From positions 1 to 18,592 of the forward strand of contig JANRKH010000032.1 in assembly GCA_033763595.1 (NCBI GenBank): 18,592 nucleotides of DNA, in the 5' to 3' direction. The DNA is from JANRKH01 sp033763595 (lineage in GTDB: Bacteria > Pseudomonadota > Alphaproteobacteria > Rickettsiales > Rickettsiaceae). Below are positions 1-7,408 of the stretch, piece after piece. The position numbers were made by a program, and so were the translations under genes. Each line of letters starts with the position of its first letter. Position 1 is the first letter of the stretch. The notes under the pieces were generated by a model. That model made no database searches. It saw nothing but the letters and a program-made list of their open reading frames with translations, and was not told the DNA's origin.

Positions 1-283
1 TATGTTCAAATAGCATTAGATCTGAGAAAGAACTCTGCGTTCCTTCAATCTGGCTTGAAAGCAAAGCTTCTTTACGTACATACATGTAGATAAAGAGCGC
101 TGTATTGGGAATAGTCTTATGAATACTATTTAATTCAGCTAAAGCCAGAGTTGCTTTTTCAAGGTAAGGATAAAGCATCGTGAGTTCTATTGGTGGTTCA
201 GGCGGTAGTTTTGCAGGAACATATGCTTTATATGACTCACCAGAGATCTTTTGTGTAATATATATTCCTATTCTTTTATTCAT
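1..283 (-). CDS. Fic-family protein, N-terminal part (runs off window)
   Basis: Reading from ATG at 283 gives 94 codons without a stop up to the window edge. The translation looks like the Fic N-terminal domain: a proline-rich stretch (residues 23-31), then helices ending in the run FIYMYVRKEALLSSQIEGTQ. Within that run S76xxxE80G81 fits the inhibitory helix motif (S/T)xxxE(G/N), whose Glu blocks ATP binding in Fic AMP-transferases that carry the helix ahead of the Fic core. The catalytic HPFx(D/E)GNGR motif would lie beyond the window, so activity cannot be judged. Family knowledge: such proteins transfer AMP to a target protein's hydroxyl side chain and are often self-regulated. The start has no strong Shine-Dalgarno, only AAGAAAAGATGG-like purines that are part of the inverted repeats described at 289-363. 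It is divergent from the dioxygenase gene at 545. Family call fairly sure; exact function unknown. Confidence 0.8.
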   Translation of the reverse strand, partial: MNKRIGIYITQKISGESYKAYVPAKLPPEPPIELTMLYPYLEKATLALAELNSIHKTIPNTALFIYMYVRKEALLSSQIEGTQSSFSDLMLFEH

Positions 284-288
284 AAGCC

Positions 289-363
289 ATCTTTTCTTAA
301 GTCTCCCTACTTAAGAAAGTATATCGGATTATCTTTTCTTAGTCAAGATGATAAAGAAAAGAT
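289..363. promoter_or_regulatory. Operator-like inverted repeats before the fic start
   Basis: Two hairpin-capable repeats sit just upstream of the Fic start codon. The first is TTCTTAAGT (294-302), loop of 6, ACTTAAGAA (309-317). The second is ATCTTTTCTT (331-340), loop of 13, AAGAAAAGAT (354-363). The word ATCTTTTCTTA also occurs at 289-299, so three copies of one 10-11 bp word lie within 75 bp. Symmetry and position suggest a binding site for a repressor, perhaps autoregulation of fic. No regulator gene is visible here, so this is inference. Confidence 0.45.
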
Positions 364-544
364 ATTAAGTTATCTCATCGTCATACTTTGAGTCGTTGGT
401 AGAGATAAAATTTTTATTTGTACAAGCAATTAGGTGGTGTAGTATAACACTCATGTTTCTTGCGTGTCACAAATAAAGAGTATTTTTTGCAATATATTAC
501 AAAAAATTTACAGCAAGTTATTGTATTAAATATAGGGTATAGAT

Positions 545-2770
545 ATGGGTGCAGCTGAAAGTTTTATTAGCATTTTAGAGCAAATAAATGACGTAAACGT
601 TAGTAGTGGGTCTTATTATGCTGAAGATAGCATAAGCCCAAACGAGTTAGAATTACGCATCAGTGTAGATGGTTGCGGAAATATAGCCCTACCACTTTCT
701 AGCGATACGATACAGAAAATGCTAGCTGCTACTGAGCCCGCCAAATTCGGACTGCGTGATCAGACGTTATACGATAAAGATGTAAGAGATACCAATGAGA
801 TTAGTGCCGAGAAGATAAATATTAGTTACAATGTGAATAAATTTTCTTCTATTTTAGACAATATAAGAAATAAGTTAGGCTTATCTGAAGATATTTATTT
901 AACACCGCATCTGCATAATATCCTTATTTATTCGAAGGGGCAGTTTTTTGCCCAGCATCAAGATACAGAAAAACTGAATGGCATGCTTGCAACTCTTGTT
1001 ATGGTGCTACCATCGCCACATATTGGCGGTGCATTAAAAATACAGCATTATGGTGAGGAGGTAGAATGCAAATCAGAGAACATTAATAGCGCTAATATAA
1101 AATTTATTGCTTTTTATAGCGATTGTCAGCATGAATTAGAGAAAGTCCTGGATGGTTATAGAGTTGTTGTTACTTTCAACCTCGTTGCCGAATCAAGGGC
1201 TGGCATCGCTGAGAAAGAAATAGATGCGATCACTATGCATAAAGCAGCGTTAAAAGAGGTGATGCTAAACACTCTTAAGGAGTATGAGGCATATTCTTAT
1301 GCGCCCATACCATTTATTACATACTTGCTGAATCATCAGTATACAAAACATGGGTTATCATGGAGTCTTTTGCGTGGAGCCGACCAATTAAGAGCAGAGC
1401 TTATAAAAAGAGCGGCAAAAGATGCTGATTGCGAGGTCTTGCTGGCGCTTATTGAAGCAAGAGAGATCTGGAGCGCAGATGGCGGATATGATTATGGCGA
1501 TTCTAATGAAGACGCAGAGCCACAGGATCTTATAGACACTGAAATCAACGTAGTTCATGTAATTGACATAAACTCAAAAGTTGTACAATACGACCAATAT
1601 ATTAGGGAAAAAGCTGTCTGTTATCATTTGCCAAATGAAGAATTCAAGCCATTTGAGACTGAATACGAAGGATATATGGGTAATTATGGTAATACTGTAG
1701 ATTATTGGTATCATAGGGCCGCTATTATTATTTACAAAAAATCGGATAGCTTTGCTCTAAGTTTTTTAAACGATCCTAATACTGTGATACAGGCATTGCT
1801 TAACGAGTCATCTGCAGCGGCGATTAAGCTTCAATTGGAGAAGCTATGGCTTCACTGGTCTAAGCATCAGCACAAACTTATCGATCTGAGGTTATTGCTT
1901 GAGCTTGCAATTTTGGTTAATGACCATAGCGTCGCCGAGACAATTCTACAACATTGCTCCAGTGCAAGTATGTTGAATGGCGCAAATGATTTGATATGCA
2001 AACTCTTCTCGCATTATGGATAAGAATGGGCATTAAAGACTCTGGATAACTGGCTCAATAATGCTAAAAATAAGAGGGGAACGAATGAAATATACGAAAA
2101 ATTTGCAAGCATAATTCAGGAATTTGTGAGTAATAAAGCAAGTATGTCTGTTGTTAATAAGCTCGTTGAATATCAAATTAGCTGTATTAAAGCGGCGGAT
2201 GCTATGGTTAATATTAAAAAACCTCTATCTCTTGCCGAAAAATTCAAGACCATAGTCCTGCTGATAAAAGAATTAATACAAGCTTTGCAAATTATAGATG
2301 ATGCAAATACACAAAAAGAAGTATTGGAATATGTAATCTCAAAACCGAAACTGTATCCAGCTTTAGAATTAATTAAATTATTGGCTATAATCAGAAGTCC
2401 AGAACTATATACTTTATTAAAGACCTATATATTGCATATTTTACAAAATGAGATAGACACTGGTTTGAGAAATCAGGATGATTGGACCATAGATGCTAAG
2501 TCGGAATGTAATTGCGAATATTGTGGGATATTCAATGACTTTATGAATTCTCGAAGCGAGAAGAATAAGATATGGCCAATAAACCAAGATATCCGTTACC
2601 ATATAATGAGCATGATTGATGAGTTGGAAGTGCCGATAGATTATGATACCGAAGAAAAAGGTAGGCCATACAAGTTACTTTTGGCAAAATCAAATTCTAT
2701 ACATACCTATGCAAAAAAGAGGTTTGAAGCAGTGTGTTCAGCTTATCAACAATTATCCAATGAATCATAA
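545..2770 (+). pseudogene. 2OG-Fe(II) oxygenase, large eukaryote-like type, interrupted by one in-frame stop
   Basis: Codons run open in one frame from ATG 545 to the stop ending at 2770, broken only by TAA at 2021-2023. The first part encodes 492 aa; the frame then continues with EWALKTLDNW and on for 248 codons. Residues about 115-215 form a prolyl-4-hydroxylase-like double-stranded beta-helix: H138xD140 after YSKGQFFAQ, distal H196 (in CQHE), and R206 (YRVVVTF), the expected Fe(II) and 2-oxoglutarate ligands. The remainder is alpha-helical, and near the end CNCEYC (whole-frame residues about 655-660) gives a CxCxxC motif. From memory, large fungal 2OG oxygenases have a similar tail. The catalytic core lies wholly before the stop, so a truncated enzyme could still be made. 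GTG at 2126, with AGGA 4 nt upstream, could restart the C-terminal part. A single nonsense change, true readthrough, or a sequencing error all fit. Substrate unknown. Confidence 0.75.
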
Positions 2771-2988
2771 AGTTGTATCGGCATCCTATCTCTCCAAGTA
2801 CGCATCTATAATTGCCTTAGAGAGTGAAAACATGACTATACCACCTTAAGTATTGGAGTTGGTTAGGTTGGGGCAAACTGATCTCCGCCATCCGCCGTCG
2901 CGCGGAACGCGCTATGGCGTGGGTGCCACTTCGTAGTGAAATTACGTCGAAGCGTGGCGTAGACGAATGAAACGAAGACGGGCAGTTT
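2771..2988. repeat. Spacer with a GC-rich structured block
   Basis: No gene seen. From about 2881 to 2985 the sequence is much richer in G and C than its surroundings and contains short complementary words, for example CTTCG near 2929 and CGAAG near 2948, plus several CGCG/GCGC runs. It ends a few bases before the ATG of the GIY-YIG fragment. It looks like an inserted palindromic repeat, as is common between rickettsial genes, but no second copy is visible in this window. Confidence 0.35.
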
Positions 2989-3105
2989 ATGTATTTTGTA
3001 TATTCCATTCAAAGCGAAAATAATCCTGACAGATATTACGTTGGTTTAACATCAAATGTTGAGCGAAGATTAGAAGAGCATAATGCTGGAAAAAAGGACC
3101 GTTGA
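2989..3105 (+). pseudogene. GIY-YIG nuclease-domain protein, truncated by IS insertion
   Basis: ATG at 2989 opens 38 codons beginning MYFVYSIQSE and continuing through YYVGLTSNVERRLEEHNAGK. This is the start of the short bacterial GIY-YIG single-domain proteins (UPF0213/YhbQ type): the FVYS and YYVG strands stand for GIY and YIG, followed by the conserved Arg helix ERRLEEHN. Family members run about 80-95 aa and continue with a segment like HTSKY.PW, which is missing. The frame enters the left inverted repeat of the IS (from 3097) and stops at TGA 3103-3105. The rest of the gene is not found on the far side of the IS. With the catalytic Glu region lost, the product is almost certainly inactive. 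Confidence 0.75.
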
Positions 3106-3127
3106 TATGATTGTGTCTTTGTGTTAG
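3097..3127 (+). repeat. Left terminal inverted repeat of the IS256-family element
   Basis: Begins GACCGTTGATATGATTG and pairs with the complement of 4555-4585 at 25 of 31 positions; mismatches are at positions 5, 7, 8, 23, 24 and 26. Confidence 0.8.
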
Positions 3128-3148
3128 GGTGTAGATGAATGATATGGT

Positions 3149-3255
3149 AAAACTTATGCACAAATCCACAAGCTAAGAAGTGCAAAACGAGCTCTACTTC
3201 TTGCTAGTGTTTTGTGCTTCTGGTTATGAGCTTGTGGAGCTTGTGTATAAGTTTT
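3149..3255. repeat. Long imperfect stem-loop in the IS leader
   Basis: The arm at 3149-3174 (starting AAAACTTATGCACAA) is nearly the reverse complement of 3229-3255 (ending TTGTGTATAAGTTTT). An inner pair follows: AGAAGTGCAAAAC near 3176 with GTTTTGTGCTTCT near 3208. Transcribed, the roughly 107 nt would fold into one long hairpin between the left IS end and the transposase start. IS elements often use such leader structures to block translation of read-through transcripts; that role is inferred here. Confidence 0.6.
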
Positions 3256-3291
3256 GCTCTTTATTAACATCATCATAAATAAAGGCTTATT

Positions 3292-4558
3292 ATGAATAAT
3301 ATATCACACAAATCTTCTGATTCAAGCAGAATTGAATCTTCCAAACAAACAACTAACATTCCCTCCAGCTCAGGTATTGACACTAAATATGGCGCAATTC
3401 TCCTCTCTAACCTTAAAGGTATGCGATCCTCTATGTCCAATTTCTCACTAGAGCAATTCGTAATGCTTTCCCTTGAGAATCTCATGTTACTTGAAAGAAC
3501 TGAATATCCCCTTGCAACTTAAAAAAGATGGCGTACGCGAGAAAGGCAACGGCACATATCCAAGAAGCTTTAAATCTCTAGCTCGTAACTCTATGATCAT
3601 CAATATACCTAGAACTAGATATACAGACTTTAAACCACTCACCATCGAAATACTCAAATATCAACAGGAGCAAGTCAATGATCTTGTTCTAAAACTTTAT
3701 CGTAAAGGTCTTACTTGCAGAGATATTTCTGAGACATTAAAAGATTTTTTTGGGGAAGAAATTAGCTACAGCCAAGTTAGTAACCTTGCTGAACGGTTTA
3801 ATGAACTTAGATTAGCATGGCAAAATTCACCTCTAGATACTTATTATAAAGTTATTTTTATGGATGCTATTTATATTACTGTAAAAAGAGAAAATTCTTA
3901 CGCTAAAGAGCCTGTACATATTATCTATGGAGTTAGAAGTGATAATAAAAGAGAGCTGCTTTATTTAGATGTGAATCCTACGGAATCTGCCACTAGCTGG
4001 GGAGAGGGTCTTGCCAAGTTAAAAGAGCGAGGTGTAAAAAAAATTGATTTGATCGTCGCAGATGGGCTACCAGCTCTTGAAGATCAGGTACATCAATATT
4101 TCCCTGGAGCAGCTTTCCAAAAATGTGTCGTGCATAAAATAAGGGGCTCTCTCAATAAAGTAAGACCTAATGACAAGCAGAACGTCGCGAATGATTTAAA
4201 AGAGGTTTTTGATAATTTCGACAAAGGTGCAAGCTTAGAGGCTGCAAAAGCGAAGCTTCAAAGCTTTGTGACAAAGTGGAAATCCACATATCCTTCAGTA
4301 ATAAAGACCTTTGATTTTGACGAGGATAAAAACATAGAATATTATTTTACATATATAAAATTTCCTTGCGAAATCAGGCGAATGATCTATACTACTAACA
4401 GTATAGAGAGTCTAAATAAGAAAATTAGGAAGGCTACTAAAAACAAGCAATCTTTTGACAAAGTTGAAAGATTACTCGACTATCTCTTCATCGTCATAAA
4501 GGATTTTGAAGCTGAAAACTGGATGAAATATCCCGTCAATTCATTCTCTGCTTTCTAA
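3292..4558 (+). pseudogene. IS256-family transposase with a one-base frameshift
   Basis: Mutator/IS256-type DDE transposase that cuts and re-joins its own IS. The N-terminal part reads in frame from ATG 3292 (MNNISHKSS...) and stops at TAA 3520-3522; the body continues in the +1 frame to 4558. Removing one C from the CCCC run at 3508-3511 joins ERTEYP to LQLKKDG and gives about 421 aa, close to the usual roughly 400. In the body, D (in VIFMDAIY), D (in IVADGLPA), the CxxH of KCVVHKIRG, and E (in TTNSIESLNKKIRK) are all present: D131, D197, C218/H221 and E312 when counted from ATG 3473. The catalytic triad is intact, so only the shift breaks the gene. Programmed +1 slippage on CCC-C is possible but not known to me for this family. 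The long hairpin lies upstream of the start. Confidence 0.8.
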
Positions 4559-4585
4559 CCCCTAGACACAATCATATACAGGGTC
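4555..4585 (-). repeat. Right terminal inverted repeat of the IS256-family element
   Basis: Read on the minus strand it starts GACCCTGTATATGATTG. It overlaps the final codons and stop of the transposase gene. Confidence 0.8.
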
Positions 4586-4588
4586 TCC

Positions 4589-4627
4589 CTACTAGCTTGC
4601 AAGTAAGCGAGTTTTCGAGGAGGTCTA
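4589..4627 (-). repeat. Repeat family B, one-ended fragment (B1)
   Basis: Matches, in reverse, the left end of the complete family B copy at 8911-9060, including the words CTAGCTTGCAAGTAAGCGAG and GAGGTCTA. Only this end is present; the IS right end lies where the rest of the element should be. It fills the gap between the IS and the end of gltA. Confidence 0.6.
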
Positions 4628-4645
4628 TTCAAATAATGATAAATT

Positions 4646-5941
4646 CTACCTTTTGTCTCTAGAGATAAATTCCCTAACTACATGGCCATTATATAACTGT
4701 CTTGGCCTACTAATTTTTTGCACTGGCATTTTGTGCATTTCAAGCCACTGAGCCATCCACCCAGCCGTTCTTGCAAGCGCAAATAGAACAGTAAAAAGCT
4801 GTGAAGGAATATTCATCGCTTCATAAATTATGCCAGAGTAAAAATCGACATTAGGATATAATTTTCTCTCAACGAAATATGGATCACTCAGTGCTATTTT
4901 TTCAAGTTCTTTGGCAATAGCAAGCAGAGGATTGTTATGCTGCCCTAGCTCTTTTAACACTTTTTCGCACTCTATCTTTAACACCGCGGCTCTTGGATCG
5001 TAATTTTTATAAACCCTATGTCCGAATCCCATTAACCTTGAGCTACTGGTTTTATCTTTTGCTTTTTCTATGAATTTTGGGATATTTTTCACATCTCCAA
5101 TTGCTTTAAGCATATTTATGACAGCTTCGTTTGCGCCTCCATGAGCAGGGCCCCAAAGGGATGCAATCCCTGCGCTTAAACACGCAAATGGGTTCGCGCC
5201 AGAAGATCCTGCAGTTCTAACTGTGGAAGTTGAGGCATTTTGCTCATGATCTGCATGTAATATAAAAATTTTATTTAACGCTGAAGATAATATTTTGTTT
5301 ACTTTATACTCTTCGCAAGGAGTAGCAAAAAGCATATGTAAAAAATTTTCTGCATATCCTAGTTCGTTTTTTGGATAGACAAAAGGCTGCCCTATAGAAT
5401 ATTTGTATGCCATTGCAGAAATTGTCGGTATTTTTGCAACCATCCTAATGGCCGCAAGTTTCCTTGCTGCTTCGTCATTAATATCTAGTACATCATGATA
5501 AATAGACGATAGAGATCCGAATGCGCTTAGAACAATTGCCATAGGATGTGCTGAATGTCTAAATCCGCTTATAAGATTGTGAAGCTGCTCGTTTACCATA
5601 GTATGATTGGTGATTTTTTCTTCAAAGGAGGTATATTCTTGTTCTGTTGGTAATTCTCCAAAAAACAATAGATACACAACCTCTAAAAAATCACATTTCT
5701 CGGCCAGCTCTTTAATGTCGTAACCTCTGTGTCTTAGTATCCCTTGGTCACCATCGATAAAAGTAATTTTAGATTCACAAGATGCAGTAGACATAAATCC
5801 AGGATCATACGTAAAAAAACCTGTTTCTTGGTAAAGTTTATTTATGTCTATCACGCCTGGACCTATACTTGAGTATAAGATTGGTAGTTTTATTTTTCTA
5901 TCTCCGATAATTAATTCAGCAAATTCAGGTCTTGTGGTCAT
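4646..5941 (-). CDS. gltA: Citrate synthase
   Basis: Condenses acetyl-CoA with oxaloacetate to citrate, the entry step of the TCA cycle; cytosolic. The 431-aa product is full length for the bacterial type II (hexameric, E. coli-like) enzyme. Catalytic residues can be placed at H267 (WGPAHGGANE), H308 (GFGHRVYKNYDPRA) and D366 (YPNVDFYSG), and the conserved block FILHADHEQNASTSTVR covers residues 226-242. The N-terminal region (FTYDPGFMSTASC, GILRHRGYDIKELAEK) is strikingly like Rickettsia GltA as I remember it; this is the best taxonomic marker in the window. The ATG at 5941 is the only sensible start; no clear Shine-Dalgarno precedes it. Divergent from dksA with 205 bp between. Nothing looks damaged. 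Confidence 0.97.
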   Translation of the reverse strand: MTTRPEFAELIIGDRKIKLPILYSSIGPGVIDINKLYQETGFFTYDPGFMSTASCESKITFIDGDQGILRHRGYDIKELAEKCDFLEVVYLLFFGELPTEQEYTSFEEKITNHTMVNEQLHNLISGFRHSAHPMAIVLSAFGSLSSIYHDVLDINDEAARKLAAIRMVAKIPTISAMAYKYSIGQPFVYPKNELGYAENFLHMLFATPCEEYKVNKILSSALNKIFILHADHEQNASTSTVRTAGSSGANPFACLSAGIASLWGPAHGGANEAVINMLKAIGDVKNIPKFIEKAKDKTSSSRLMGFGHRVYKNYDPRAAVLKIECEKVLKELGQHNNPLLAIAKELEKIALSDPYFVERKLYPNVDFYSGIIYEAMNIPSQLFTVLFALARTAGWMAQWLEMHKMPVQKISRPRQLYNGHVVREFISRDKR

Positions 5942-5974
5942 TATTATTATTTTATTACTTATATAACAAACTCA

Positions 5975-6003
5975 ACCATATTTTCAGTTATTTTGCAACT
6001 CAA
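5975..6003 (-). promoter_or_regulatory. Possible sigma70-type promoter of gltA
   Basis: On the minus strand TTGAGT (6003-5998), a 17-bp spacer and TATGGT (5980-5975) lie about 35 bp before the gltA start. Spacing is ideal but the -10 box is weak, and AT-rich DNA gives many chance hits. Confidence 0.3.
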
Positions 6004-6100
6004 TGTAAGCAGTAAAGCTGCCCTAGCTTCGATTTGTTTATTGCTATAGTGTTTCTATACAACATTATATTATAGCGGCATTGTATTTGCCAAATTGTCC

Positions 6101-6129
6101 TTGCATTACATATTTCTTAAATATATATT
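6101..6129 (+). promoter_or_regulatory. Probable sigma70-type promoter of dksA
   Basis: TTGCAT (6101-6106), a 17-bp spacer, then TATATT (6124-6129), which leaves a very short leader before the ATG at 6147. Spacing is optimal and both boxes are reasonable; there is no experimental support. Confidence 0.4.
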
Positions 6130-6146
6130 TTTTTTTATTCAATTAA

Positions 6147-6578
6147 ATGTCCAAATTCATGAAACAAGTAGATCTGCCGGATGGTTATAAACCAACCGAA
6201 GATGAAGAATATATGAACGAATACCAGCAAGAATATTTCAGAAGGAAGTTGGTTCAATGGAAGAATAGCTTGCTTGAAGAATCAAAATCAACACTAGATC
6301 ATTTAAAAGAAGAAAATTGGAATGAGCCTGATATTAACGATAGAGCCTCCCTTGAGACTGAGACTGCTTTTGAACTTAGGACAAGAGGTAGATATAAAAA
6401 ACTTATTGATAAAATTAACGAAGCTCTTGTAAGGCTAGATAAAGGCACTTACGGATATTGTGAAGAGACAGGTGAAAATATAGGTCTTAAAAGACTAGAA
6501 GCAAGACCCGTTGCAACTTTATGTATCGAGGCTCAGGAAAGGCACGAAAAATACGAAAGAGAACATAGTGCGGTTTAG
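6147..6578 (+). CDS. dksA: RNA polymerase-binding transcription factor DksA
   Basis: DksA enters the secondary channel of RNA polymerase and, with ppGpp, resets transcription from rRNA and biosynthetic promoters. The 143-aa product has the family layout: N-terminal helix, antiparallel coiled coil (about residues 30-95) with the tip motif PDINDRAS holding D62 and D65, equivalent to the essential acidic pair of E. coli DksA, and a C-terminal finger (YGYCEETGENIGLKRLEARP). The finger keeps only two of the four zinc cysteines, C105 and C126; the other positions are T108 and A129. From memory, alphaproteobacterial DksA proteins commonly have degenerate fingers, so function is likely kept with little or no zinc. 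No Shine-Dalgarno is seen before the ATG. Divergent from gltA, followed by a long non-coding stretch. Confidence 0.95.
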   Translation: MSKFMKQVDLPDGYKPTEDEEYMNEYQQEYFRRKLVQWKNSLLEESKSTLDHLKEENWNEPDINDRASLETETAFELRTRGRYKKLIDKINEALVRLDKGTYGYCEETGENIGLKRLEARPVATLCIEAQERHEKYEREHSAV

Positions 6579-6616
6579 AGCTAGTTTAAATAAAGTTAGT
6601 TAAAGAGAGCTGCTTA

Positions 6617-6727
6617 ATACCAAATCTCTAGAATTAAATAATACTAGGAGCAAGTCACGAAGCCTACTTTCGTGTAAGCCTTTAGCGACGAGCTATACGA
6701 TAAGTACTTAAAAATGGGATTTGGTAT
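6617..6727 (+). repeat. Repeat family A, MITE-like copy A1
   Basis: 111 bp bounded by ATACCAAATC and GATTTGGTAT, a perfect 10-bp inverted repeat. Internal landmarks shared with other copies are AATTAAATAATACTAGGAG near the left end, GCGACGAGC in the middle and AGTACTTAAAAATGGG at the right. It carries no gene. Family A is seen in four good copies (A1, A3, A4, A6), one diverged copy (A2) and remnants. Confidence 0.8.
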
Positions 6728-6920
6728 AAGACTATTTTTTGATTTTTTGTAATTCTTCAACCTATCTTCTTGACAAAACAAGAAAAAATATATAAATTTC
6801 GCTTTACTTACAGATTACATTCGTACTTGCATTGATTTTGCTCTGTTCAAGAAGTCAGATTTGTCCAGTAATCCGATTTGTGAAATAATCAATCTTGAAG
6901 AAATAATCAAGTGTGTCAAA

Positions 6921-6968
6921 TGAAATTTGACAACCGTGAAATTTGACAATCGTGAAATTTGACAATGG
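6921..6968 (+). repeat. Three tandem 16-bp repeats (iteron-like)
   Basis: Units start at 6921, 6937 and 6953, each reading TGAAATTTGACAA plus three variable bases (CCG, TCG, TGG). Just upstream, GTCAAAT (6915-6921) mirrors ATTTGAC of the first unit. Phased repeats of this length usually bind a protein; which one is not known. They lie 440 bp before rpmB. Confidence 0.75.
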
Positions 6969-7118
6969 GTTACGCCTGATTTTGTCTAATGATCGCATAA
7001 ATGTTCTAGCAAAGACCTAAAGTCCTAGTATCGGAAGTATTGCTTTACATTTATATCATTAGCGCGGCTCCAAATCAATGATTTCAAATTATTAGTATAT
7101 TGAGATTGGTATGTGTGT

Positions 7119-7237
7119 ATATCAAATCTCGAAATTAGATAATACTAGAAGCAAGTAACTGAGCGTATTATATTTTAGGTAGAAGCCGAGCTATATAGAA
7201 AGCGGGCTAGTGCCAAGTACTTAATTTGATTTGGTAT
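7119..7237 (+). repeat. Repeat family A, diverged copy A2
   Basis: Ends are ATATCAAATC and GATTTGGTAT, with AGATAATACTAGAAGCAAG near the left and AAGTACTTAA near the right end. Same order of landmarks as A1 but more substitutions, so an older copy. Confidence 0.65.
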
Positions 7238-7351
7238 CATAACATTTCTCAGGTAAAACTACAGATTCATTGCCTTGGTTTCGCTTTACTAAAGGTCAAT
7301 ATGAATAAGCATTGTTGCTTAGACTGTAGAAATTTATTTAGATAATTAAGC

Positions 7352-7382
7352 TTGGATCACTAAGAATGAAAATTTGTATAAC
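7352..7382 (+). promoter_or_regulatory. Possible promoter of rpmB-rpmE
   Basis: TTGGAT (7352-7357) and TATAAC (7377-7382) with a 19-bp spacer, longer than ideal, 26 bp before the rpmB start. AAGG at 7396-7399 serves as the ribosome binding site. Confidence 0.3.
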
Positions 7383-7408
7383 GTGAAATCTATAAAAGGT
7401 TACAATAA

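Larger units (their letters stand above)
3097..4585 (+). mobile_element. IS256-family insertion sequence
   Basis: A transposase gene is flanked by 31-bp terminal inverted repeats at 3097-3127 and 4555-4585. By eye 25 of 31 positions match, including the block ATATGATTGTGTCT in both. Length is about 1.49 kb, slightly above typical IS256 elements. The right repeat overlaps the last bases of the transposase gene. The 8-9 bp next to each end (a purine run ending AAAAAAG on the left, TCCCTACTA on the right) do not match, so no target duplication is visible. The left end sits in a GIY-YIG gene and the right end abuts a fragment of repeat family B, so the copy has probably been rearranged since insertion. 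Confidence 0.85.
6579..7408. other. Non-coding stretch between dksA and rpmB
   Basis: No convincing gene on either strand; all open frames are very short. It holds two copies of repeat family A (6617-6727 and 7119-7237), a pair of GAAATAATCAA words 18 bp apart (6882-6892 and 6900-6910), three 16-bp tandem repeats (6921-6968) and the likely rpmB promoter region near 7352-7382. Confidence 0.6.

Noticed and set aside
2643..2849. 68-codon + strand frame overlapping the dioxygenase tail
   Set aside because: Mostly an out-of-frame shadow of the C-terminal half, which has the CxCxxC motif in the other frame.
3273..3485. Minus-strand frame of 70 codons
   Set aside because: Antisense of the transposase N-terminal part, which has the better supported reading.
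545..4558. Multi-gene defence island formed by Fic, 2OG oxygenase, GIY-YIG and transposase
   Set aside because: Genes are on different strands, two are broken and the nuclease is only a fragment; no known defence signature links them.
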